From assembly GCA_914767715.1 (NCBI GenBank), contig OU612068.1:13888001-13952000 (forward strand): 64,000 bases of DNA, given 5' to 3'. The notes below the pieces were generated by a model, which saw only the letters and a list, made by a program, of their open reading frames with translations, did not search any database and had not been told where the DNA came from. This document shows, one piece after another, positions 23,700 through 36,700 of this stretch. How positions within the stretch are numbered: position 1 is the stretch's first letter; every line of letters starts with the position of its first letter. Both the position numbers and the translations under genes were made by a program. This stretch comes from Membranipora membranacea (lineage: Eukaryota; Bryozoa; Gymnolaemata; Cheilostomatida; Membraniporidae).

Positions 23700-26600
23700 A
23701 CTGCATGTCGCCTTCTCCGCCACGCTAATTACACTCTCATGCTGCGTATCGACACGACCGCTCGCTCATAAAGGCGGGAACATCCTCGACGACAAGACAT
23801 CGAGTAAAAGCAGTCAAATCAAATTAAAAATTGTGTCAGGTCGTCACTGAAATCTCGGACAAAGACACTTCAATTACTTAGCCAATAAAAAAACCCACAA
23901 TCGCTGGCACAGGAAAAAATACCTCATTCATGTATTATTAGTAAAACAAAGCCATTGATGATTGTCAGAGAGGCTGGGGATTGTACTGATCACAAAAGAA
24001 TACTAAGTGCAGTAGAGTAGATTGGGTACATATGTGTGATGAATTAATATACTGGATACAAACACAAAGTGCTAGGTGAATCACCTCCGACACTTATATC
24101 AATCCTTCCTATACATCACTGGGCTAGCTCTAACCGTCTAACGCAATGTATGCTTTGCTCATGATTGTGCTGAGATAATACAATAATATTCACGTTTAAC
24201 TTTATTATCAGTTCATGCTCATAGGTACAGTCGAATCAATTCTGAATAATGTAAAAGTCAATTTCGTAATGCACCAATAAAAGTTTCATCTTTCATCGGA
24301 AACTTCGGACAAAACATTGGGTAATACTAATTTCATGTAGATGTACTTTGAACCCACCTACTACATTGAGCAAAATGTGTTATCAAGATCAATATAAAGT
24401 CACTTAACCCCTCCATGACCTTACCTTACACCAAACTAAGCATTTTCTACATTATTTATGTCGTGTTTTGCATAATGTGTGGCAGATGCTGGGATACCCA
24501 GGGCTTCCATGAGGCAGATATATATATTTGAAAACACAGCCACAAATGAACGTCGAGTTAAATCTGGTTTGTTCTAAGGGATCACGGGAACCACAACAAG
24601 AGAAGGCTGGAGACTTGCTTGAGCCTTAACAATGGTGTGATACATGTCTCTCATCTTGTCTTGCTTTTCTATCGTTAGATCTTATCTCAACTCTTCCATG
24701 GGTGGAAAAATACGAATTATATGTTAGCAAATTTTTGGCAGCCAAGATTATTTTTAGAATTATAACATGGTTCCTGTTGGCAATAAGTATTTTTTAAAGC
24801 TTTCCGTCACTTTTGCAAGTTGAAACAATTATTGCAGTGTTGAGTTTTGTAGAGTTATTGTGTGTTGTTGGCAGCTGGTAATGCTTTTTTGGCATCCAGT
24901 AAGGCTGCAAGCCACATCAAGGTCAATGTAGACACTGCATCCTAAAGCTCATACAATGAGCGGAGTTGGAAAGTTGTTTTTCAGCTAGTCTGATATGTTA
25001 ATTGATAATTATGGGAGAGTTTGTATTGTGTGCTGGCTAGACAAGGCTCGGCTATGAGTAATAAATAAGACAACAATTCAACAGCATGAAACACTCGGCT
25101 TAGCGAGGCTGTCTAACTCAAATAATAACCCATGATGAATCATCCCGCAAAATCGATAATACAACTTCAAATACTTTTATATATAGTTTATAGTTTATAA
25201 TGCTGGCTTGTATGTATTTATCTTGATGACTGGAGGGCATTAAAAGCAGTAGCATACGATTTAATCATTCACCCATCTCGTGTGCTGCTCAATCGTACAA
25301 TGTATGTTTACCACGGCTAGGTTCGATGATGTCATACATTGACAGATGTGATGAGTATATACTTGATATAAATGCAGGTATATAACATGAATCATTGGCT
25401 CAGGGTCAAATGGGATTCATAGCTATTCAGTACTTTTCGTGTGCATCGATAATGTCAAATAATCATTTATTACACCGGTAGTGAAACAAGACCTTATCAT
25501 ATCAATCAGCTGCTGCCAATCAAGTCAAAAAATTGCAAAAAATGGACCATTATTCATTTTTTACGCGAAATACTTGGAACAGTTTATTTTTGTTGAAGTT
25601 GGGAGAAGAATAATTTCACCAGCTAGTATCCATCTTGAATGACAGGTATAGAATTGTTTACATATGGTCAGCATGGCCTAGTTGCCAGCAGCAATCAATA
25701 GAAATATCATTAGTAGTACAGAAATGACTCATGCTGACATAAATTCTTTTATGCTGACTTTTATAGGTCACATATTGTAGTACCATTGCTCACAAGGGTT
25801 CCTTTGTGTGCTCAGAAAGAACATTCATGACACTTTTTCAATCACGCTAAAGTACATCATTGAGGAGTTAATTTGCTCTCAAATTTTAATCTTCACACTA
25901 ATAAGCCATGTCATATTCTTGGTGTCATCTTTTATTAATCTCCCGAAATACAATAATTATCTTCCTCTCAATACAACTGCCAATTTACGCAGTATTAGTA
26001 TAGCAACCCATAAATACACAATCAAACCTGTTTACCACAATTAACTCCTAGTAAATCCCAGCTTAGAGAAGGCTCTTTTTAGTAGGGGATTAGAGGGGGA
26101 TTAGGGTCTCGTCGGCCCCTCCCAGCCTCTAGCAATGGTTTGAATTAGGCTACATACGCCTTATTTGCTTCACACTGTCACATTACTAATTAGACCGATG
26201 CTCATTTAGCCCTACTCCATTTCACAACACTAATATTTGATGTATGATAGCAAAGGCAATAATATTTGCTCTCAATGTTACAGTCAACAGCTCTGCCAAG
26301 CCACAAACAATGACTATGATTGAATAGACTGGTCCTAATCCTAATTTATTTATTTGAAGGAATTCTTCAACATATTCCTCTCTCTTCAAACCAGGTTGGC
26401 GACTATATCTGACATCTCGACCAGACTATTCCTAGACTGTTTTGGCCATGCAATGACTCTTCAATTTCGAGACACCCCTGACAGGTAGTGTGCACGATCA
26501 AAATGCCTCAACAGTCATACCATTGAGATGGTCAAATTAACTTGGGCGGGCCTGTGTGCGAGGTTCTGTTGGTTGGGAATAGGTGGGGGGGGGGAGGGAT

Positions 26601-27606
26601 GGGTTTGTATTGCCAACACCACCAGCCAATTGATCAAAGTTACAAGCAGCCAGACAGGTCTGTAGTTCTGTAAATATCACAGCGATCACAAGAGCCAATT
26701 ACAAGGGCTAAGAACAATAATATCCAAGTCTGATACAGGTATATTTATCAGTGGATTGCCATAGAAACACAAGTTATCACATCATCCTAGCTCTCAGCCA
26801 GCCTTACCACTGAGCTAAAGCTGTAATTATAGACTTCTAAGCTGTTATTCTGTATCCATACGAATAACTGATACTGAAAACATGACCCTCGCTTAGTCAA
26901 AAAGCCTCCAATTAACTATCGGTCATAACATGCCTAACAAGGTGACCACGGCCAGTCACTCAGGTCATCAAAATCTTTGACTCCGTTAGTCACCACAAAA
27001 AATTACCTTCTACCCACTTCCTAAGTTTCAGAGGTTCAATGTTCAATGTGTGCATGCGCTCGGAGTTATCACTACCTGATGTTTAATTGGAGTTAGGTGC
27101 ATAGAGTCATTAGCTCTCAGATGGTTTGGGGAATCAGGACCACACCACACCAAAACACAAATCACGGAGTATAAATAATTTGTTGCAGTAACACTAATAG
27201 TCGAATTGGGCCAATTTTGACACTATATTGAGTTGCCCGTCATACCAATCCCCTTGCAATTGACACAAGTAGATCAGTTTCAGCAGACATAGCTGACATC
27301 ATGCACCTCATTGACATGATGTGTTTTGATCATGTGTTATGATAGGATTTCAGTAGCATGTTTTGACACCCTAGAGAAATGTGAGACTTGAACCAGGAGA
27401 TGGTTTTATATTTGTGGTTAAGGATTAGACATTCAGTATTATAAATAAATCATGGAATTCAGGAAAATAAAGACAAGATCGAAACCGCAATAGCCATAAG
27501 GGATGGGGTCAACACATACCATGTACTCTTACATGTAATAAGCGTGGAACGTGGGCTTTCTGCAGCCGCATAATGACACAAAGTTCATTCTAATCATCAA
27601 GTTAGT

Positions 27607-27612
27607 TTTATT
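27607..27612 (-). promoter_or_regulatory. Candidate poly(A) signal of COG1
   Basis: TTTATT on the plus strand reads AATAAA on the COG1 strand, about 177 bases past the COG1 stop codon at 27789-27791. Confidence 0.55.
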
Positions 27613-27652
27613 CATTCATTCCTTCAGTCAATATACACCATTTGAAACCAGT

Positions 27653-27735
27653 GTGACATATGTGATATCTGTGACAGTATTGTGACATCTGTGACAATAT
27701 TGGTGACATATGTGGTATCAGGAGTGTCACATAAT
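27653..27735. repeat. Imperfect TGTGACATMTGTGA repeat in the COG1 3' untranslated region
   Basis: About five degenerate units built on GTGACAT(A/C)TGTGA follow each other. The unit is itself partly palindromic. It lies between the COG1 stop codon and its candidate poly(A) signal, so it is probably transcribed. Confidence 0.8.
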
Positions 27736-27788
27736 AGTCATCATAGTGCCCTACCAGACTTGCTGTCCGATAAAATGATTGGTAGGTG

Positions 27789-30700
27789 TTATTTGTTGCT
27801 GGTGAACCATGACATGGCTCCAGAACCAATCCGGTCGTAAAAGCTTGATGACTGCTTCAGAGCTGGCTCAGAGCTGATCTTTGATATACCAGGGTTCTTA
27901 GCTTTGGACATCGTCTGCAAAAGAAGAAAGTTCCGAAGTAATAAAATGCGGGGGGGACATACAAGTTTCACATAAGATTGGTAGAAAGGACAATGTTGTT
28001 TTACCAGTTCAAGGAAGATTAAAAAAACTTGAATATCTAATTTTCAACACACATATTTATTACCTTGGCTGAGGTCAGCGATGAATTCAACCTGACAGAG
28101 AACTGAAAAATAAAGTTTACCTGCGAGGCGAGAGTTGATTTGGTGAGACTAGCACTTGTGTTTCTCAGACTCTCATTCACGATAGGCAGCAGAGAGAATC
28201 TTGTGCCGCTGCTGCTGTGGAGAGGCAGCACATTGTGTTGTTCGTGACGTCCTCCATGTGTTTGACGGGACGATGTTGTTAAAACTTTCTCTGTGTCAGC
28301 AATAGCTCCAAATAAGACCTAAAAAGCAAAATAAAGGACATATTGGTAGTGATTTGGTGATGGCGCAAATCATCACATGAATAAAAAAGCATTTCTTTTA
28401 AATATGGAAGCAAGAATTTATTCAAAACTCCTTATGCAAGCATACAAATGAGTAGGCAACTCCTAAATCAATGGCTTCATATGAAAAACAACCTTCTTGC
28501 TAAAAATAAGTTGAGCAACAAAATATTCATGTTTACAATACCCAGCAGCGGAGTGTATATTACTACTGCAGTATGCTTACACCAGCCTACACACCTAGAG
28601 TAATATAATATACAAAGTTTCCTGTGCATACTAGCCAGCCATTGCCAGACTATTTAGTAAATTAATCTCTTTGTGGTTAATTATTTTTAACGATTGTATA
28701 GCAGTTTGTGGTTACGGATTTGACAAGTTTATGCACATCTGACCTGAAATATCCATCTGAAAAACTATTATTTTCATATTATGATTCTCTTTTAGAGTGC
28801 AAAGTCTTACTTGTTGTGACACTGGAGAGTGTTTGAATATTAGTGTGACTGTTCAATTTAATTGATGATGTTGAAACCTTATGAGAAATGAGATCTCACA
28901 GAGGTTGTTTGATGTTCTTCCCCACACACCAAGACAGGAAGGTTTTTAAGAGGGCAGGAAGGTTTAATGCACCGTTGCAATCCAGGTCTTGACTTCGCGG
29001 ATGTTTAAACTTCAATCAATAACAATCCCTGCTTCCCTACCTTGGTTCTTTCTGCTTAAAACCCGAGATCATCTTCTGAGAAGCCAAAATATCTAGATTA
29101 TGTCTCACAAGATGTCTGTGGACAACATCATTACTCATGCATATGTGTATAAAATTCAATGCGATAGTAACTTTGCTATTTTGCAATCAAATCCCCATGC
29201 ACGCCTTTGGACACATACATATCATCCGTGTGAGTGGTACTTTTCCATCTTTTTCAATGTAAAGAGGAGCATTTTAATAAAGGGAGCAGCTGAAAATTTC
29301 AATTTTGACATTTAAAAAAAAATTAAATAAAGAACGCTCCCGCGTCTTTTAAATGTCAAACGTAACATTTAAAAAAATAGAGCCAACAGTCAACAGCAAC
29401 ATGTAATTGCGCATTTAAGTTTTCATTACAAATTTTGACACAATAACAAGACTCAAGCATTGGTCTAACGAACGAAGACTCTGGGCACACAAATAGAAGC
29501 TGTTCACTATGGAGTTTAGTCATAACACCTAATTGCTAGAAAGCTTTGGGGAAAGCTGCAGTGAGGATGATGTTGTGTACAGTGAGAAAGGCCTTCTGCA
29601 TCCAATGACTGCAAGTGCATTGGCTTCAACTGAATTAACTGGGGTGATTGTAGGGCAGGCTTGTTTACGACTAAGGTCCAATGCCGGCGGAGTTTGTGGT
29701 TTAGTCAGACACAAAGACAAACAATAGAAGCTGTGAAGCCCTGAAGTACATATTCAAATAGTCAACAGCACAACAATACAATATGTCAGCTGTGCACCTG
29801 ATTAGCTGTAGCGAGTAGAGGGCGTCTAGGGGCGTCCCGACTTGGAGGTAATTTCACGTAGGCTAGGCAGAGCTAATCAGGGTCTATTGGTTAGATAGTC
29901 CTACAGAGATTATGGTCTAAATGTAACCGCAAGAGAAATATCTACTCAGCTCAGGTATCTTATATGGCATTGAAAAGCAAACCATTCAAAAGATCAAATT
30001 ATAGATTGACAAACCGCAAAACACACCAAAGTGGTGAGATAGAAAAACACAAATCTATTCAGCATACACGTCGATGATGTATGTAGAGCGAGCGGCGTGA
30101 GATCAAAATCCTGGAAAATATCTAATACTAACTAAAACGCCCAAGAACAAAGACATTCCCTAAAACAATACTAGCTTCCATCTAATTAAAAAGCCACCAA
30201 ACGAAAACCACCAAGCGTAAACCTATAAAATATTCTAGCTCTGTTAGCAACAGAATGGCTGCGTTAGATTAGGGACAGTAATTCATTAATTAAAAACTTA
30301 ACCTGCCCATAAAAGCGCAGCCAAATAAGTCGGCTGAGACGAAATCCCAGTCAAAACAGGAAACAGAATCAGAGATCCCAAGCTTGATCTTAAGTCTCGG
30401 GTTGGAAAGAACAAAGACAATAATCGTTACTATCTCGCAAATAACTACAGATCAAATTTATCACTAATCTAAATCTCCAGTTCCAATAAGTAATAAAAAC
30501 AGCATAGAAAAAGTCAAATAGAGCAAACTGCAGGCCAGAAATCATCAATCAAAACACTTTTAGATTCTCCCGCCCACACAATATGTCCAGAGTTATGACC
30601 TTTGAAACCTTAGAGAGATTTAGAGAGATGGTTCTAGAGGATTTTTGTTATTACCCGGCATATACAGAAGACATTATAAAAATTTCAGTGAAATTTTAAA

Positions 30701-33700
30701 TGACCAGTTATTATTAAAATAAGTGCTTTTTAACCCATTTATTACAGTTTTAGCATGATTTTAATTTGAGTGATAGTGGACTAAACTTCGTCTACAATAA
30801 CAAATAAATCTTAACTGGAAATTTTGTGTTTTGCAAATTGAGTTTTCAGATTTAACCTAATGTGTTTGTTCACCAAACATGGCAGGTTGGAAGCATTTAT
30901 ATTAATAAAGCAAGATCCAAATTATCAATTCTGTTGAGTGACACAGTGGCTTCTTGGTAAATTGTGTGATTGATTGAAAACTTTTCTTTTTAAGTCCCAA
31001 CACATCAAGTTCTCATTTCTCACCTAATTATTTTTCGATCCCCATTCTCACTGTCACACTTTTTGGCCTCACTTCTTCACGCTGCACAGACTAAAAACAC
31101 CAGTCTGCCTAAAAACTAGGGTAACTCCCCCCTCCCCGCTCACAATATGGTGTTTGGCGGGCCATAGAAATTGGGAAATCAAAGAAATGTTGAGTGATCC
31201 CAATGTAGTGATAGTAGTGTAGATGATGAAATGTGGAACACAATTTTTGACGCTATGAAAAATAATGATAAAACAATTACAGAATAATAATACTTACTAG
31301 ATTTCTGGACTTTTGTCTAGTTACATGTTTTTGCATATGAGGAGTAAAGACGTCCAAATCAAACGGATCTACTTTACTCTGTAGAGTACCTATAAGCTGA
31401 TTGTACAATCGTTCTATCTCTGTGCTCTAAAAGATTACAACAAAAATGAGAGTCAAACTTAATTATTCGTCACAATAGTTATGCAAGACCATAACTGGGG
31501 CACCATATGCATTCCAGACAATAAGGAACCACTTCATATGATCAGTCTGTTTTTGAACTCTGAAAAATGGAAAAAGAAATATGATAGAACAGAGCAAGTC
31601 AGGAAAATGAGATATTCTGGCCGTCAAACTCAAAGAAACAAGTTGTAGCGTTTTATTTATGGTGCATGTGACAGCAATATTGAGACCTGGTGATAACTCA
31701 AATAATATTTGGCCATAATATTGTTTTGCTATGTTTTTCATATTTCCAACCTTTTCAGTCTTGTTTTATGGCACAAACACACAAAGTTATTGTGCGTGAA
31801 TACGAGCTTGTTTAGGGAGTTGGCTTGTTTTCCACATACGTAAATTGAATTATCGGACTTGGCGTTTTGTTTACGAGTCTGCGAACTGTGCGCTGAATGG
31901 CATTGCGGGCCTTGATGAGGGGCCGGGGCCCGAGAGATCAACACAGCAAATAAATGTAGTAAACAAGGAAACAGCAGCAGATGTGAGTTTAGTGAGGCAG
32001 CGAGCAACGTCAGCAGCAACAGTAATAACAACCGCTGCCGCTGACTTGGGCCTCAGTAAATAACAGCTACCACTTATCTTGCTAACCACAAATCAATTAA
32101 ACAAAGCTGTCATAGTAATAAGGGAGAGCTTTAGCATCGGGTAAAAAACAACCGCTGGCTGAGGAGAGCTAGAAAGTGAAAAACAATGTCTGCTTATTGT
32201 ATAGAGAATGGGGCCGGCGCTGATTAGTAAACCACAAACAGAGCTCTCAAACTCAGCAAGCTATCACATCTCTCTGACATACAATACAAACAAGATCACT
32301 GAAGAATAGCCTAAAGAAATGAGCGTAAAGTGCTTCACGCTTGTCTCGGGAGGGAGATTTTTTTTCTCTCTCAAGAAATAGCATTTTTATGGGCTCTTCT
32401 AAGGATAAGACAAAACATTTTTTTCAGGACAAAGGGGAGATATTTTTAAAAATAAGAGTATCGGCCACGACTGAAATCATGTCTTATTAATTGGTACTCA
32501 CAGAACAAAATGAACCAAAATAACAAACAACTCCTCGATCAGCATCGTAAAACAATGCAGGGCTATTGTTACCCGGATCCTCATTGTGTTTACGACCCCT
32601 CATCACGGGGCGGATCATCAGCCCCGCCCTACCTTGGCATCAACCTTAAGAACCTAAGATAAGTCTGCGGTTTTGATGAAGTTTTTGATAAGCTATATTA
32701 CAATACACTGGAGACTAGTGAGAAGCTCGCCTGATACTTCATCTAGTTGTTGTTGTTTTTCACACTAGACAAGCACCTGAGCTCTGCTGTATAAGAGAAA
32801 GAACCTCACATTCCTGTCTATTGTTATGAGGTATGCATTGAGATGGACGGGGGGGGGGGGGGGTATAGGGCCTTGGGCCATGCAACGACTTCCTTTATTA
32901 TTATTCAAGTAAACAACAAGGCCTGTTCAATGTCACAACTAGCGATTTTTCCAGTGATGTCATGGGCAAAATAAAGCTCCAACCAGAATGGCTGTCAAAC
33001 AAGATTAATCATCACAAAAACAGAATAAATAACCCACACATGGCTTCCTAGAGGGAGTCTCATATAATCACAACATCTTGTTAAAGATATGGCTTCAAGA
33101 GGCGGATTATCCGCATAGAACCTCTTGCCTGTCAGGATTGAGATGTGAAGACTGAGAGGTATTGAAAACAAAGGCCAGGATCTGTCAAGGATGTCCTTGC
33201 CTAATGTTAATAAGGTTTGCTTCATCATAAACATATAAACACTATTTAAATACTATTTAAAACACATAAATACTATTCATAAAGTCTATTTATATGCTCA
33301 CGGCATTGTTTAAGAAATATATAAGTTAGTATGATGGTAGTCTCTGGTTTATATAGTGGTGTCTATATATTAAATGTGTAAATATATAAACAGAACTACA
33401 TGTACATAGTGCTTCAAATTTGTATCTCTAGTCTGAGAATACATGTGGTTAGTTGTTGGAATTCATACATCCCTTGTTCGAAAGGGTAATGCTCTAATAC
33501 TTCCCTTTTAGATGTGGTCCAAACCACAGAAGAGTTGGAACTTGCTTACATTAAATTCATAACATTGTTTTGGTACTTGCATGTAGTGAATTCTAGGAGG
33601 AGTAATTTTTGCTATTTCTTAACCTCATGTGGAGTTGAATTTTATAACACGCAAAAAATGAATTTAGCTCTTCTAGGATGTACATAAATTTATGAGGATG

Positions 33701-36700
33701 TGCTTTGAACTCAAAACCGCAAACCCTGATGCTGGTAGCATTTACCTGTAGACTGTTTTTCCACAGTAAGAGTCCATTGAGGTACCACAAATCAAACATG
33801 TACTGTAGAGCCAGGGGCTGGGTTAGGTGGTTCTCAATACATGTGTGATAGACGCGTAATATTCTTAGTAAGACATCTGCAACAAGCTCACTCTGTACAT
33901 CTCTACAAACAGATAGTTGGCATAGAACAACTTATTTACAGCACAATGCAGAAGGCCAGCACAGTATAGGACAAAACTCAGTTGTACAATACTACACATA
34001 TATTTCTTTTGTATAGTTACTAAACTTCATCTTCTCGCTGGCCGAAGGGGGTGGGGGGTTAATGTCGAGCAGGCTGTTTGGCAGGTTGTCAGCAGGTCGT
34101 GGTGCAGGCCATCAGGCGGGGCCCAAGAGTTTGGGGGGGGGGGTCAAACTATCCATGTACCCGTATAGTATAGGCTTTAACAAGTAGTAATAGAGAGTAA
34201 TGGTTCTTATAGGTGCTACTATATATATATGAACCATGAACCCAATGAACTACCTCTTTGTTTCAACATTCTTTAATCTCACACAACACACATCTCTAGG
34301 GATAATTGATTAATTATGGGAATGATCCCCACATTTTTAAAGCTCCATCATCTTGGAAGAGGAGAGAAGTGCATATAAATTGTACCACAGAGTTTTTTCT
34401 TGGTTTTGTATCTAGGCCAACAGGGTTCAATTAACTCTAGGGGGGTTAGAGTTGTGGTGTATCTTCCCTTGTGGCAAATGTGGAGTGTACTTTGTTGGCC
34501 GTTTTACAAATGTCATACCCTTCAGGGTGACCTAGATCTGACCTGAACATTTTCAAACCATTACCTAATTCTGCGAAAGAAAAAACAAGCCTCCTCCCAC
34601 TATTGACGTGGAAGTGTACTGGATTGTTCTTAGGATAGAACTAATCGTACAGGATTATAGTAAATTATCTGGTTAATCTTTAATTTCTCATCTTTGCTAG
34701 CTGGTTCACTGAGAGCATGTACACACCTAATGACATTGATATGGTCTTGTTGTGTCCTTTATCGAGAGCACATTTCTTTTAGAACAAAAACTTGAGCACA
34801 AAGGTTCAAATCCTCTATCCATAAAATATTGATAACATAAGGTGAGAAGAGTTACAAACTGTTTTGTAGAAAGGACAGACGGGGTTGTTGGCGTTGTAGT
34901 CTGCCCTAGGCAAGGCTTTTGGCCGGCATGTCTCGTCAGTTAAAGGTCTTGTCAAAAACCTCTCTGTTTGGCAGAGAGGTTTTTGACAGACTTCAGTGAG
35001 AGAACTATAGAGTTTTTCTAGGGTTTCTAGGGTTTCTAGGGTTTCTAGGGAAGTTATAGTTTAATAGTAATGAGAGAGTAGTTGAAATGTAGAGTTCTCA
35101 AACATTCACTTGGATGCTCAGCACTGCACTGCGCATTAGTCTGGCTGCAGTTTTGGCTGCCTCAAAAGCAACTGAGCATTCAGACTATAGACTAGATTCT
35201 CGCATAAGTTTGGGGAGCTATTGTGGCAACTATTTTCTACTTCATTCAGTAAACCTGTACATAACAGTACCGTAAATTATGTAACGTAAGCATACCTAGA
35301 CAATGCATGGCTGCCCACCCGATTGATCTCCTTGCAAAGTTCATTCAGAGAATGCTGTAGGCACCAAGTTATCTAAAAATAGTACATATACCATCCATCA
35401 ATAACAATATTATGATATAAGAACCACTGCGGATTAACATCAACAGCTAAATGGGACTAATCCTGGAGATTATCTCCAAAAAATAATCCTCACAATGCTT
35501 GAGCACCTTATATCAGACAAATAACAATCATATAGATGGAGCATTCCATCGAGTTGTTGCGACATTACTAAATTTGGCATTACTAAATTTGGCAAGGTCA
35601 ATGGCTGTAACGTTATTGCAAAGCCAAAACTTTGGTTATCTGTAGAATTCCAGGCAGGTGATTGTCAAATATAACAATGTTATTTTCTACTCAACATATA
35701 TAGTGAGCGCATTAGAAGAATGTTTTTTTTTTGGCAACTTGTATCATAACAGACTGATCATAGGGTCAGTGCTAGAGAATGAGTCAATAACAATCCTAGA
35801 TAGTTACCTGTGAGTGTTTTGAGCCTTCATACACATTAATTAGGTTAAGAATAATAATCACTATAAGATACGGTATAGCTTTCACTAAGGCCTTGAAACA
35901 AACAGGCCAAAAACCCCATCTCATTTATATTAATTCGTGGGGAGAACCTAAATATACGCTGTGGGATTCAGACTGTATTGTTGACAAACTGGAAGTGTTT
36001 AATTGATTTGTCAGTCTGGGCGTTAACACTGTAGACAGTGTACCGGACACATGACCCATCTTCATTCTGCCACTACTTTTTGTGGGGTGAGATTTTCAGT
36101 TGTTGGTTGAGATCTTGAGTTATTGGTTGAGATTTTGAGTCAGTAGAGTGAATGGTAGAGGCCAAATGATTGGGCAACACGGACATACGAATTGAAAGAA
36201 ATGGAGTAGTTTAAGCAGAGACTATAGATATATCTATAGTCTCTGGTTTAAGTGCTCATACTGTGTCGGGATAGCTGCATGTGGCATTTCATTATCAACC
36301 AGTGATTGATAATGAAATGCTACTACCAGCTATCCCAACACAGTTTATGCGCTTAAACTAGAAACAGAGTATAGATTGTTCCAGACCTGCATAGGGACCG
36401 AGATGACAGACTTCACAGATTTGCCTTCTTCCGTTTCCTCCTGAATCTCGACATCGTCCCATCTCTACAAGCAGATGTAGTTTAGTGATTTTCAAAACAA
36501 CAATAATATTATACAGATATCGTGGGGGAATCAGGTTTTCTAGAGTTCTCAGACTAATTTAGAAAACAGTTATAAGGTTTATTAGCAGCAAGTGGCCCAG
36601 TTTCAACTGATTCTCGCTCAAAGTTGAGATTGGAAGGTACTAGAAAGATACCAATTTGGATATACTTACATTAAAGTAGTACCGTTTTAGTGCCTTCACA

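Larger units (their letters stand above)
19736..27606. other. 7.9-kb intergenic interval between convergent MEX3 and COG1
   Basis: No gene is supported. The left end is the MEX3 3' untranslated region; AATAAA at 20663-20668 is one candidate poly(A) signal. The longest frame is a minus-strand ORF at 22375-22737, listed separately. The segment 21.9-26.4 kb is AT-rich with many homeodomain-like TAATTA and CAATAA motifs. One strong compound site lies at 23680-23699. A G-rich run lies near 26585. Confidence 0.5.

Noticed and set aside
32846-32866. Long G run (also near 26585, 34131 and a C run near 55945)
   Set aside because: Plain homopolymers, often of uncertain length in assemblies; no quadruplex-type spacing.
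35015-35050. Interstitial telomere sequence
   Set aside because: The unit is TTTCTAGGG, 9 bp, not TTAGGG, and only four copies.
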